This document shows positions 7,937-16,869 of a stretch of 64,000 nt of DNA, piece after piece. Source of the stretch: Acidobacteriota bacterium (lineage in GTDB: Bacteria > Acidobacteriota > Terriglobia > Bryobacterales > Bryobacteraceae); NCBI GenBank assembly GCA_026393985.1, contig JAPKZB010000095.1, positions 1-64,000 of the forward strand, in the 5' to 3' direction. Numbering within the stretch: position 1 is the stretch's first letter; every line of letters begins with the position of its first letter. Both the position numbers and the translations under genes were made by a program. The notes below the pieces were generated by a model. The model made no database searches. It saw nothing but the letters and a program-made list of their open reading frames with translations, and had not been told where the DNA came from.

Positions 7937-10216
7937 ATGCGCTACCTCGTCCCGCTCCTCGCCGTCACCCTCTACGCCCAGTCCCCCCGCACGACGCCCC
8001 CTACCGTGCAGTCCATCGTCCCCCGCGGCATCGCCCGCGGCATGACGGCCGAACTCGTCATCGAAGGCTTCAACCTCGCCAAGGCCTCCGCCATCTTCTT
8101 CTCCGATCCCCGCGTCACCGGCAAAATCCTCCGCGTCAAAGAGCTTCCCGACCTCCCCGACGTCCGCATCGGCGCCAACGGCACCCAATCCTCCATCGAC
8201 GTCGGCCCGCTCCCGCCCCGCAACCAGGTCACCGTCGAAGTCGAAATCGCCCCGGAAGCTGAAATCGGCGACGTCTCCTTCCGCCTCCAGACCCCGCTCG
8301 GCACCTCGCCCGAAGGCACCTTCCTCATCGAACCCTACGTCGGCGAAGCCCCGGACCAGGAACCCAACGACACCCTCGCCGGCGCTTTTGAAACCCATCT
8401 CCCCGCCGTCCTCACCGGCGTCATCGCGAAAGCGGGCGACCTCGATCACTTCAAGTTCACCGCCCGCGCCGGACAAACCATCGTCATCGAAAACTCCTCC
8501 GCCAAGGTCGGCTCCACCCTCCAACCGGTCATCGCCATCCTCGATGCCAGCGGCGCTGTCCTCCGCACCTTCGGCGAAGACGGAATGTCATTAAGTTTTG
8601 TTCATAAATTCGCCGGCGCCGGCGTCCACTACCTCCGCATCGCCGACTACGAGCGCTCCGGCCGCGCCTCCCACCAGTACCGCATCAAGGTCGGCGAGTT
8701 TGGCTTCGTTTCGCAAATCTTCCCTCTCGGCCTCCGGCGCGACGCCGTAGCCCCCATCCAGCTCACCGGCCACAACGTCCCCGCCACCGTCCAGCTGAAG
8801 GGCACGCCGCTCCCGGAAGACCCCTTCTCCGCCCAGCTCCGCCCGGAAGGAGCCTACAACCGCGTCAAGCTCGCCCTCGGCACCGACCCCGAACTCACCG
8901 TCACGCAGCCTTCGCCCCTGCTCACCCTGCCCGTCACCCTCAACGGCCGTCTCGACAAAGCGAAGCCGGTTCACCGCTTCCCCTTCCAGGCCAAAAAGGG
9001 CCAGACCCTGGTCTTTGAAGTCATGGCCCGCCGCCTCGCCTCCGATCTCGACTCGACCCTCGAAATCCTCACCGCCGACGGCAAACCCATCGAAGTCGCC
9101 GCCGTCCGCCCCGTCGTTGAAACCTTCACCACCCTCCGCGACCACGACTCCGCCTCGCCCGGCATCCGCATCACCCACTGGAACAACATCAACGCCGGCG
9201 ATTACATGCTGCTCGGCCGCGAAATCGTCCGCGTCGCCGAACTCCCGCGCGGCCCCGACGAAGATGTCCGCTACGAGCAGCTCAATGGCCAGCGCCTCAC
9301 CTTCTTCAACACCGCTGCCGAAGCGCACGCCATCGACAAGGCGGTCTACAAGGTCCAGATCCATCCCCCCGGCGCCCAGTTCGCCGCCAACGGCCTGCCC
9401 GTCACCCGGCTCTACGCCCAGAACGACGACGGCGGCCCCGGCTTCGACAAAGACTCCTACCTCACCTTCACCGCCCCGGCCGACGGCGCCTACCAGCTCA
9501 CCGTCCGCGACGTCACCGGCGCCGCCGGCCCCTACCGCCTCAATATCCGCGAGCCCCGTCCGGACTTCCGCCTCTCGGTTAACCCGCGGAACCCCAACGT
9601 GCCCCGCGGCGGCTCCATTCCGCTCACCGTCACCGCCACGCGCCTCGACGGCTACGCCGGGCCCATTGATCTCACCTTGCCCAACCTCCCGCCCGGTTTC
9701 ACGGCCGCCCGCGGCCGCATCGAACCCAACCAGAACACCGGCGTCCTGCTGCTGTCCGCCGCCGCCGAGGCGCCGCCGACGGCCGCCTTCCCTTTCACCG
9801 TCACCGGCTCCGCCCTCGGTCTCACGCGGCAGGCCAACCCCGAAGACCGCCTCAAGCTCATCGCCATCGGCTCCCAGCCCGACGTCCTCATGACCAGCCC
9901 GACCCGCCGCGTTGAACTCGCCCCCGGCGAAACGGCCGCGATCCAGGTCAAAATCAGCCGCCAGAACGGCTTCGCGGGCCGCGTCCCGGTGGATGTCGTC
10001 AACCTCCCGCCCCGCGTCAAGCTGCCGGACTTTGGCCTGAACGGCGTCCTGCTCAACGAAGGCGAAACGGAGCGGACCTTCTACATCGAGGCGACCCCCG
10101 CGGCCGAACCCGGCGACTACACCATCGCCGTGGCCGGGCGTGTCGAAACCCGCAGCACGCAGCAGAATCTCTCCGCCGCGCCGGAGACGATCGCCGTTCG
10201 CATCAAGGCCAAATAG
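7937..10216 (+). CDS. Exported protein with pre-peptidase C-terminal (PPC) domains
   Basis: 759 residues with signal peptide MRYLVPLLAVTLYAQ. Residues 25-125 look like an IPT/Ig-type domain. A PPC domain follows at about 135-250, starting at the family-typical EPNDT stretch (GEAPDQEPNDTLAGAFET) and including DHFKFTARAGQTIVIE. A second PPC-like domain covers about 330-535, and the C-terminus looks like Ig-like beta domains. PPC domains are non-catalytic beta sandwiches of secreted proteins, and no catalytic domain is visible. It starts 9 bases after the WD40 gene and closes the DUF1501 set. The permease gene converges on its end 21 bases later. Confidence 0.85.
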   Translation: MRYLVPLLAVTLYAQSPRTTPPTVQSIVPRGIARGMTAELVIEGFNLAKASAIFFSDPRVTGKILRVKELPDLPDVRIGANGTQSSIDVGPLPPRNQVTVEVEIAPEAEIGDVSFRLQTPLGTSPEGTFLIEPYVGEAPDQEPNDTLAGAFETHLPAVLTGVIAKAGDLDHFKFTARAGQTIVIENSSAKVGSTLQPVIAILDASGAVLRTFGEDGMSLSFVHKFAGAGVHYLRIADYERSGRASHQYRIKVGEFGFVSQIFPLGLRRDAVAPIQLTGHNVPATVQLKGTPLPEDPFSAQLRPEGAYNRVKLALGTDPELTVTQPSPLLTLPVTLNGRLDKAKPVHRFPFQAKKGQTLVFEVMARRLASDLDSTLEILTADGKPIEVAAVRPVVETFTTLRDHDSASPGIRITHWNNINAGDYMLLGREIVRVAELPRGPDEDVRYEQLNGQRLTFFNTAAEAHAIDKAVYKVQIHPPGAQFAANGLPVTRLYAQNDDGGPGFDKDSYLTFTAPADGAYQLTVRDVTGAAGPYRLNIREPRPDFRLSVNPRNPNVPRGGSIPLTVTATRLDGYAGPIDLTLPNLPPGFTAARGRIEPNQNTGVLLLSAAAEAPPTAAFPFTVTGSALGLTRQANPEDRLKLIAIGSQPDVLMTSPTRRVELAPGETAAIQVKISRQNGFAGRVPVDVVNLPPRVKLPDFGLNGVLLNEGETERTFYIEATPAAEPGDYTIAVAGRVETRSTQQNLSAAPETIAVRIKAK

Positions 10217-10237
10217 CCCGCGCTACATGACCCCGCG

Positions 10238-11353
10238 CTACATAACGTCGATGAAGCCCTTGCGCAGCTTCCGAAATACGGCGTAGCCCAGATAGAAAAA
10301 GAACAGCGACCACACCCAGATACGCACCACCTCCGGCCACGCCGGCGCCGTGTTTTCTAAGAACAGTTGCCGGTAGCCGGTCACCAGCTTCAGGATCGTG
10401 CTCCGCCGCAGCACCGGCCAGGCCCACTCCGGCAGCGAGGACTGCGGGTAGCAGATCGGCGTCAGGAAGAACAGCAGCGTCAGCAGAAATCCGTTCACCT
10501 GCATCAGATCCCGCACATAGACCCCCACCGCCGCGAACAGCCACGCCACGCCCATCGTCAGCAGCAGCTGCGGCGCCACATACACCGGCAGCCAGAGCGC
10601 CTCGGGCGGAATCCGCTCCCGCGTCGCCATCAACAGAAACAGATAAATAATCAGCGCCAGTCCACTCGTGCACAGCCCGGCCAACGCCAGGTTCACCGGC
10701 AGAATCTCCACCGGAAAAACCAGCTTCTTGACGAAGTTCCGGTGCTCCCAGATCACCCCCGGCGCCCGGCCCACCGCCTCGCTGAAGGCAAGCCACGGCA
10801 GCATGCCGCACAGGAAATACAGCGGAAACCCGGCCATGCCGTCCTTGCCTGGAAAGCGCGTCTGCAGCACGAGGCCGAAGACGAAGTAGTAAGTCACCAT
10901 CAGCAGCAGCGGGTTCAGAATCGTCCACGCCATGTTGCCGAACGAGCCGCGGTACCGCCCGCGGATGTCCCGCTCCACCATCGACGCGATCAATCCACGA
11001 TTGTTGTAGAGCACCTGCCAGGGCTCAATCAATAGCTGCCCCGCCTGCCGGGGCAGCGTCCGCCAGCGTAGCTGCCGCATGGTGGTCCGGCGCTGCCGTA
11101 TCTCGGCCCGGCCATTGCGGATGGCCGCTTCGAGCAGCAGAAAGCTCTCGCCGCGGTCGTAGCCCCAACCGTGTTCGGTATCGATCGAGGAGACGAGCAC
11201 CCGGTAGTCTCCATCGGCCTCGGGCAGCGTGACTTCGAGGCTCCCGCCCGGCCCCCACGGCCCCTCGGCCACGCAGAGGCCGCTGCCGGTCTCGAACACC
11301 TGCCAGCCGGCGTTACGCCCGGCGCCGGGCGTGAACTCAACCACCGTGGTCAC
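10238..11353 (-). CDS. ABC-2 polysaccharide export permease (Wzm/TagG type) with N-terminal beta domain
   Basis: 371 residues from a GTG at 11353 that overlaps the upstream stop (GTGA), so it is translationally coupled to the glycosyltransferase-methyltransferase gene. A longer open frame to 11482 lies inside that gene. Residues 110-371 form a Wzm-like permease: an amphipathic entry (MVERDIRGRYRGSFGNMAW) followed by six or so hydrophobic helices. Residues 1-90 form an extra soluble, beta-rich domain (WQVFETGSGLCVAEG, SFLLLEAAI) that recalls the carbohydrate-binding C-terminal domain of Wzt ATPases. No Wzt ATPase gene is visible in the window. The stop region is duplicated as a 14-bp direct repeat at 10217-10243. 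Confidence 0.85.
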   Translation of the reverse strand: MTTVVEFTPGAGRNAGWQVFETGSGLCVAEGPWGPGGSLEVTLPEADGDYRVLVSSIDTEHGWGYDRGESFLLLEAAIRNGRAEIRQRRTTMRQLRWRTLPRQAGQLLIEPWQVLYNNRGLIASMVERDIRGRYRGSFGNMAWTILNPLLLMVTYYFVFGLVLQTRFPGKDGMAGFPLYFLCGMLPWLAFSEAVGRAPGVIWEHRNFVKKLVFPVEILPVNLALAGLCTSGLALIIYLFLLMATRERIPPEALWLPVYVAPQLLLTMGVAWLFAAVGVYVRDLMQVNGFLLTLLFFLTPICYPQSSLPEWAWPVLRRSTILKLVTGYRQLFLENTAPAWPEVVRIWVWSLFFFYLGYAVFRKLRKGFIDVM

Positions 11354-13356
11354 TCGCCGCCCTCGTACAGCCACGCCGGGTAGCGCTTTAATAGTGGCCC
11401 GGTCTTGCGGCCCACGGCGTAGATGCCGTCGCCGCGCAGCTCCTTCGGCAGCAGGTAGCGGTCGAGCAGATGGTAGATCCACTGGTCTTCCGGCCGCGGA
11501 ATGTCGCGGAACTCCCCCGTTTCGAGTAACTCCACCGAGAAGCCGCTATCGAGCAGTAAGTGGTAGATCTCCTTAGCCGTGTACTCGCGGGCGTGCCGCG
11601 CCTCGACTTCGGCGCCCGGCTGCGCCGGCTTGATGTAGGCGGGGAAGAAGCCGGGGTGGTAGCCGTCAAGAATCGCCCGCAGCGCGCGCAGGCTGGCGAT
11701 GTTGGGCGTTGTCAGCACGAAGTGGCCGCCCGGCTTCAGAATCCGGTTCACCTCGGCCATCATGTGCATCGGGTCGGTGGGCAGGTGCTCGATCAGCTCG
11801 CAGCACAGGACGGTGGAGAAGTGCTCGTCGGGGTAGGGAAACGGGTCCTTTTCGGCGTCGAACAGGTCCACGTCGCAGGAGAAGACTTCGCCGGTGGAGG
11901 AGGTCACCGTCCGGTGGTCCACCTGCCCGGCCGGGCCGTAGTAGCAGCCGCGGACCTCGCCGTAGCCAAGCTGGCTGCGGAGCGCGGGGGTGATTTGCAG
12001 GTAAGCCCCCATTTCGAGGATACGGTCCTCCGCCGTGCCCGGCGGGGTGATGGCGAGCGTCTTCTGAAACCGCGACAGATGGATCTCGCCGTACTGCCGG
12101 GCCTCTTCGGTTTCCGCCATCCAGGATTGAATGTACTCCGGCGCGACGGTTACCGCCGCCGGCGGCGCGGGCGCGGGCGTCTCTTCCTTTGGTTCCGCGG
12201 CGGCGGGAGCGGCGGGCGGCGCCCACGGCCTTCCCTCCGCAACGGCCTCGAGAAACCCGGCGTACTGCCGCGCGCAAAGGTCCCAGTTGCACTCCGTCTC
12301 CACCCACGCCCTGGCCCGCGCCCCCATCTCCCGCGCCCAATCCGGCCGGTTCACCAGCAGGTTCAGATACTCGTAGATCGTATCCTCTTCGGTCGCATCG
12401 ACCGGCACCTTCAGGCAGATCGAGTCCGGGAACTCGGCAAAGCTGCCGATGTTACTCACGACGACGGCCCGGCCCATGCCCAGGCTGCGCAGCAGCGTAC
12501 CGGAGCTTTCGCCCACCGTGGGGAAGCGCAGGTTCAGAATCACGTCGCAGGCGGCGATGTAGCCGTTGAAGTCGGCAATCGGCGTATAGCCCAGCATCCG
12601 CACCTGCTCGTCGAGGCCCAGGCTCCGGATCAGCGCGGCCAGCGGAAACTCCGGATGCGGCTCGCCCACCAGCACAAGCCGGGCATCGGGCCGCACCCGC
12701 ACCAGCCGCCGGAAGGCCCGCAGCGATTCGGCGATGCGCTTGTACGGCTTGAGAAAGCCGAAGATGCCGATCAGCGGCGTCGTCTCATGCAGCCCCAGTC
12801 GCGTCCGAAAGCCCATGCGGTCGCCCATCGCGGGCAGCCAGGCGCCGTGCGGAATCTTGGCGAGCGGCCCCGTGTAGCCCGCGGCGCGGACGTCGTTCGC
12901 CACGGCCTCGCTGTGCACAATCACGCCGCGGCTCGCGCCCAGAATGCGCTTGAGCATCGGGATGCCTTCGTAGTCCGGGCCCACTTCGAGGCGACGCACC
13001 CGCTCGGCGAAGGCCCGGGCCGCCGGGCCGCCGTCGAAGGCGCACTCGCGCACGTAGCCGTCCCAATCCTGCCGGCAGATCGTCAGATCCGTGATCAGAT
13101 GATGCAGGTTCGACTCGTGCAGCACGACGACGCCGGGCCGCCGCAGAGCCTCTTCATAGACATAGGCGTGGAAGCCGTTGTTGCCGATCTGATACAGACC
13201 CAGGGCATCTGCCTCGCCGGGGGTCTCGCCCGGCTGGTCGAAAACCGTCAGGTCGACGTACCGGCCGAGCGCTTCAACAAGGGCCGCCGAATAGTCGGCG
13301 ATCCCGCTCTTGGCCGGCGGCATTGGAGAGAAGAAGGAGACTTTCAACGAACCCAT
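11350..13356 (-). CDS. GT4 glycosyltransferase fused to a class I methyltransferase
   Basis: 668 residues. Residues 1-385 are a GT-B, GT4-like transferase: a KSGIADYSAALVEALG start, GIFGFLKPYKRI, and a nucleotide-sugar loop GESSGTLLRSLGMG in which the second Glu of the common EX7E pattern is not present. A Pro/Ala-rich linker spans about 385-412. Residues 425-668 are a SAM-dependent methyltransferase (DVDLFDAEKDPFPYPDEHFS, CCELIEHLPTDP, LKPGGHFVLTTPN) whose glycine motif is degenerate (LEMGAYLQ). The product probably extends and methylates a surface glycan, since methylation often caps chains before ABC export and the next gene is the permease. It overlaps the DUF3108 gene by 13 bases. Confidence 0.88.
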   Translation of the reverse strand: MGSLKVSFFSPMPPAKSGIADYSAALVEALGRYVDLTVFDQPGETPGEADALGLYQIGNNGFHAYVYEEALRRPGVVVLHESNLHHLITDLTICRQDWDGYVRECAFDGGPAARAFAERVRRLEVGPDYEGIPMLKRILGASRGVIVHSEAVANDVRAAGYTGPLAKIPHGAWLPAMGDRMGFRTRLGLHETTPLIGIFGFLKPYKRIAESLRAFRRLVRVRPDARLVLVGEPHPEFPLAALIRSLGLDEQVRMLGYTPIADFNGYIAACDVILNLRFPTVGESSGTLLRSLGMGRAVVVSNIGSFAEFPDSICLKVPVDATEEDTIYEYLNLLVNRPDWAREMGARARAWVETECNWDLCARQYAGFLEAVAEGRPWAPPAAPAAAEPKEETPAPAPPAAVTVAPEYIQSWMAETEEARQYGEIHLSRFQKTLAITPPGTAEDRILEMGAYLQITPALRSQLGYGEVRGCYYGPAGQVDHRTVTSSTGEVFSCDVDLFDAEKDPFPYPDEHFSTVLCCELIEHLPTDPMHMMAEVNRILKPGGHFVLTTPNIASLRALRAILDGYHPGFFPAYIKPAQPGAEVEARHAREYTAKEIYHLLLDSGFSVELLETGEFRDIPRPEDQWIYHLLDRYLLPKELRGDGIYAVGRKTGPLLKRYPAWLYEGGE

Positions 13357-13997
13357 TCCAAAGCAAAGCTTCCCATGACAAAGGGTACCTTCACCAGCGC
13401 GAGGGTCCGCGCCGCATCGGTGGCGAAGTAGACATCAAACTCCCAGCGCGACCGCGGACCCACCACCGTCGCCCGGAAGTGTTCCGTGTCCGTCGGCACC
13501 TCGGCCACCGTCACCCGCTCGGCGCCCACGCGCAGGAGGCGGATGTCGTAGGCCGCGCCGAAGTAGATGCGCTCCGGCCCCGGCGCGCGACCGGCGGCGA
13601 GCTCGCGCCGGACATGGAACAGATAGGCCAGAGCATCGTGGGCGCAGGCCGGCACGGCGAACTCAGTCGCGCCCCCGCCGGTCCCGGTAATGCGCCGCGC
13701 CGTCGAGCCGGTGAATCTGGTCGTCTCCCGCCGCTGCCTGCTGCCGTGGACGGAGTCCTTGGCGAACTCAGCCGAACACAGCGCTTCGCTGGCGGTACTG
13801 CGGAAGGTATCCACCACCTGGAAGCCCGGAATGGCCGCTTCGAGCGTCAGCGCGAACCGCCACTGCCCGCTGTCGCTCTTCGCAGTCAACTGGCCCTCGC
13901 CCAGGCTCAGACCGCTTGGCCAACTGATCTGGTACCGCGTGGCCTCCTCGGCGCCCCAGGCGCTCGCCGCGGCGAGCAGCAGCAGGAAACTATACAT
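13344..13997 (-). CDS. DUF3108-like exported protein
   Basis: 217 residues from ATG 13997; ATG 14006 is the alternative. The start overlaps the stop of the upstream glycosyltransferase by 8 bases. Signal peptide MYSFLLLLAAASAWG. The body is beta-rich, with a pattern typical of DUF3108 (YQISWPSGLSLGEGQLTAKS, FRSTASEALCSAEFAKDSVHGSRQRRETTRF, HDALAYLFHVRR, IYFGAAYDIRL). DUF3108 proteins are periplasmic and of unknown function. Its position between glycosyltransferase genes, with overlaps on both sides, suggests a role in glycan or envelope assembly, but that is inference. Confidence 0.75.
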   Translation of the reverse strand: MYSFLLLLAAASAWGAEEATRYQISWPSGLSLGEGQLTAKSDSGQWRFALTLEAAIPGFQVVDTFRSTASEALCSAEFAKDSVHGSRQRRETTRFTGSTARRITGTGGGATEFAVPACAHDALAYLFHVRRELAAGRAPGPERIYFGAAYDIRLLRVGAERVTVAEVPTDTEHFRATVVGPRSRWEFDVYFATDAARTLALVKVPFVMGSFALEWVR

Positions 13998-15129
13998 GCA
14001 GGCCAACCGGCGCGCGACGCCTGGCCTGCTCCACCACGTCCTGGTAAAGAGCGAGCGTCTGCCTGGCCGTCTGGCGCCAGGAGTAGCGGGCGGCGTTCTC
14101 CTGTCCGCGACGTGCCCTCTCGGCCCGGTAGTCCGGGTCGAGTAACAGATCCCGCATGGCCATGACCATCTCGCGCGTCGAGTAGGGATTGAACTGATGC
14201 GCCGCCTCGCCGGCCACCTCCTGCATGGCCGAGCGGTTCGAACAGGCTACCGGCACGCCACAGGCCATGGCTTCCAGCAGAGGAATGCCGAAACCTTCAT
14301 AGAAAGACGGAAACACGAACAGGTCGCTGGCGTTATAGAGCTGCAGCAGCTCTTCGTCGGTAACGTAGCCGGTAAAGTGAATCCGGTTGCCGAACGGCGA
14401 CTCTTCGGCAATCTGGTGGACGCGCGGAGCAAACCACGTATCTTTGCCGACGAAGACCAGCTTGTGCGTTAGTTGCGGATAGTTGGCCACCAGCTCTTCG
14501 AAGGCCCGAATCAGGCCGAGCGGGTTTTTTCTGGGCTGCAGGTCGCCGACGCAAACGATGAAGGGTGCGCGGATGGAGAAGCGGCCATCGACAAACGCCT
14601 GGGCCTCTGCCCGGGGCTGGGGCCGGAAGATCTCCGAGCAAGCCGCCGGGACGACGGCAATCTTATCCGGATCCATTTCGTAAGCCCGGGCGATGCCGGC
14701 GCGCGAAAACTCGCTGAGCGTGACGACCCTGGCGGCCCGCCGCACGGTCCGTTCGACGGTCCAGCGCAGTTGGATGCGGCGCGCCCGCGGAAAAAACTCC
14801 GGATGTTCGAGATAACTCACGTCGTGGACGCTCACGACTACTGGCGCCGAGCAGAACAGCGGCGCGGTGTACTGCACGTGCAACAGGTCCGGTTGGTCTC
14901 GCCGGAGGCCGCTGGAAAGGTCGAAGCCTAACCTGCGGAAGGGGTTGTTGCTGACCCAGCGTTTCTCAAAACGCCGCGGAACTAACTCGTCGGCTCCGGG
15001 CATGGAGAGGTAGGCGAAAAACTGATTGTCGCGGTCGAGCCCGTCATATTGTTCGAGGAGATTGCGGACGTAAACCTCATTCCCCGTCAGGTGCCGTCCG
15101 ATGGCGTGGGCATCAATGCCGAAGCGCAT
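13990..15129 (-). CDS. GT4 family glycosyltransferase
   Basis: 379 residues, normal length for GT4. N-terminal Rossmann domain MRFGIDAHAIGRHLTGNEVYVRNLL, then LLHVQYTAPLF and VVSVHDVSYLEHPEFF. The C-terminal domain contains VGDLQPRKNPLGLIRAF and the EX7E motif in SFYEGFGIPLLEAMACGVPV. It resembles mannosyltransferase-type enzymes of polysaccharide clusters. It is probably cytoplasmic or membrane-associated, uses a nucleotide sugar, and is part of the minus-strand run that ends in the export permease. Confidence 0.92.
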   Translation of the reverse strand: MRFGIDAHAIGRHLTGNEVYVRNLLEQYDGLDRDNQFFAYLSMPGADELVPRRFEKRWVSNNPFRRLGFDLSSGLRRDQPDLLHVQYTAPLFCSAPVVVSVHDVSYLEHPEFFPRARRIQLRWTVERTVRRAARVVTLSEFSRAGIARAYEMDPDKIAVVPAACSEIFRPQPRAEAQAFVDGRFSIRAPFIVCVGDLQPRKNPLGLIRAFEELVANYPQLTHKLVFVGKDTWFAPRVHQIAEESPFGNRIHFTGYVTDEELLQLYNASDLFVFPSFYEGFGIPLLEAMACGVPVACSNRSAMQEVAGEAAHQFNPYSTREMVMAMRDLLLDPDYRAERARRGQENAARYSWRQTARQTLALYQDVVEQARRRAPVGLHV

Positions 15130-15161
15130 GCTGGTTATCTCAGTATAAGGTAAATCAACTT

Positions 15162-16346
15162 TTACCGCCGTTTGCCGCCGTCAAGCAAGCGAGCCTCGTC
15201 GAGTTGCCGCCAGGCCGCGGCGCGGTGGAACGTCTTCTCATAAAGCAGCCTTCCGGCCGTCCGCAGGCGGTGGGACAGTCCCTCGTCGCCCAGAACGCGG
15301 CGCACGGCGGCCAGTAGATCGCCCGGCGAATCGGCCAGCAGATAGTGTTCGCCATCCCGTCCGGGCAATCCTTCGGCGCCGATGCGCGTGGAGACCACCG
15401 GAGTCCCCGCCGCCCACGCCTCAAGGATCTTCACCCGCGTGCCGCTGCCGGCGAGCAAGGGGACGACGGCCACGGCGCCGCGGGCGATTTCGGCGAAGGC
15501 ATCGTCGACGGCGCCGGTCAGCTCCACCCCTTCGAGTCCCGCCAGACGACCCCGCACGGCGTGCGGATTCATCCCGACAAGGCGCCAGCACAGGCCCGGT
15601 TCCGCCCCCTGCAGAGCTGGCCAGACGGACCGGGCAAACCAGGCGACGGCCTGTTGGTTCGGGTGGTACTCGAGGTTACCGGAGAAGACGACGGTGCGCT
15701 CCCGCGCCCCGGCCGGGAGCTCGCGCCACGGGATGGTGTTCGGGAACACCGTCAGCGGCAGGCCCGGCGCCAGACCGGCGACCCGCGCCGCATCCTGCTC
15801 CGAGGTGACCAGGGCGCCCGAGTAGCGGGGCAGGTAGCGGCGTTCGAGCTGTTCCGAGAGCCGGGCAAAACGCTGATGCACGAGGCGCGCCGGCCACGGC
15901 TCGGTCCGGCTCAGGCTCGCGAAAAACGCGCTTTCCACGTTGTGCAGGTCGCAGATCACCTGCCCGGCGTAGCCGCGGAGCAAGTCGATATAGGGGCCGA
16001 GCCAGAAGTGCTCGACGAAGATCACGTCGTAGCGCTCGCCGGCGAGGGCGGCGGCAATTTGCGATTCGAAGCCAGCCAACCGGTCGATGAGCGGCGGGAC
16101 ACCGCGCAGGAACCGGCCCGCGTTCCGCACCACCCTGGCCGCGAGTGACCGTCCGTTGGCCGGCAGCGCGATGTGCCAGCAGCGATCGACGGCGCCGGGC
16201 GGCGGGGTACAGGGGGCGAAGGTGAGCAGGTCGACGGCGGCCCCGCGCACGGCTGCATACTCCATGAGGGAAGCGATGCGCTGGGCGCCGCCGCCGAGGA
16301 CGGGGAACGGCGATTCCGGGGTCAGAAAGAGGACGCGGCGGGACAA
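15162..16346 (-). CDS. GT4 family glycosyltransferase (WcaI/sugar-transferase-like)
   Basis: 394 residues from a TTG at 16346, four bases after the DinB-like stop, with GGAAGG about 8 bases upstream. A longer frame to 16646 lies inside the DinB-like gene and is rejected. The protein begins LSRRVLFLTPESPFPVLGGG. The donor domain has VVFSGNLEYHPNQQAVAWF and a nucleotide-sugar segment LLAGSGTRVKILEAWAAGTPVV. Length and motifs fit a GT4 enzyme acting on a surface polysaccharide. The acceptor and sugar cannot be told from sequence. Confidence 0.88.
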   Translation of the reverse strand: MSRRVLFLTPESPFPVLGGGAQRIASLMEYAAVRGAAVDLLTFAPCTPPPGAVDRCWHIALPANGRSLAARVVRNAGRFLRGVPPLIDRLAGFESQIAAALAGERYDVIFVEHFWLGPYIDLLRGYAGQVICDLHNVESAFFASLSRTEPWPARLVHQRFARLSEQLERRYLPRYSGALVTSEQDAARVAGLAPGLPLTVFPNTIPWRELPAGARERTVVFSGNLEYHPNQQAVAWFARSVWPALQGAEPGLCWRLVGMNPHAVRGRLAGLEGVELTGAVDDAFAEIARGAVAVVPLLAGSGTRVKILEAWAAGTPVVSTRIGAEGLPGRDGEHYLLADSPGDLLAAVRRVLGDEGLSHRLRTAGRLLYEKTFHRAAAWRQLDEARLLDGGKRR

Positions 16347-16350
16347 TCTC

Positions 16351-16869
16351 CTAGCCTTCCCTTGTGTCGACGTGCCTTTCCTTGATCTGGGCGATATGCC
16401 GCCGCCCATGCGCGGCCAGAAACAGCAGCCACTGATAGCCGTCGAGCAGGCCGAGGAACGGGTGCGCGCAGCGGCCCTCGCGCAGCGGCAGCGGGGTCTC
16501 TTCGATCCAGGCGTAGAGAGCTTGCCGCTGCGCGGTGTCGGCGGCGCGGAAGTCGGCCTCGGCCGGCCAACGCCCGGCGGGCCGAAGCCGCTCCGGCGCC
16601 TCCACGGCCCGGCCGCGCCGGGCCACGCGCCGGAACAGTTCGTCATCGGTGAGGGCTACTGACGCCGGGTCGTCCAGGCGCAGCGCCGGGCTTTCGAGCA
16701 ATTGCCTCACCATGGCGTCGGTCTTGTGCAGGTGCTCGGCGATGGCAGCCACGGACCATGCTCCCGGTGGCGCGGGTTGGTCCCATGCCCGGCAAGCTTC
16801 GCGCAGGGCGGCTTCCTGCTCGCGCAGTTCCCGCAGCAGCGTGTTCCGTTCCTGTTCGGTAAGCGCCAT
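16351..16869 (-). CDS. DinB-like four-helix metalloprotein
   Basis: 172 residues. It is helical throughout, with His residues in the positions of a DinB/YfiT-type metal site: EHLHKTD in the first helices and AAHGRRHIAQI near the end, plus HPFLGLLDGYQW. Members of this superfamily include thiol-dependent transferases and stress proteins; the substrate here is unknown. It sits just upstream of a glycosyltransferase and may be in the same transcript. Its first codons (TTACCGAACAGG) recur in the degenerate tandem repeat directly upstream. Confidence 0.8.
   Translation of the reverse strand: MALTEQERNTLLRELREQEAALREACRAWDQPAPPGAWSVAAIAEHLHKTDAMVRQLLESPALRLDDPASVALTDDELFRRVARRGRAVEAPERLRPAGRWPAEADFRAADTAQRQALYAWIEETPLPLREGRCAHPFLGLLDGYQWLLFLAAHGRRHIAQIKERHVDTREG

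Noticed and set aside
10217-10243. 14-bp direct repeat of CCCGCGCTACAT as an insertion target duplication
   Set aside because: The copies are adjacent with nothing between them, so it is a simple tandem duplication of the permease end.
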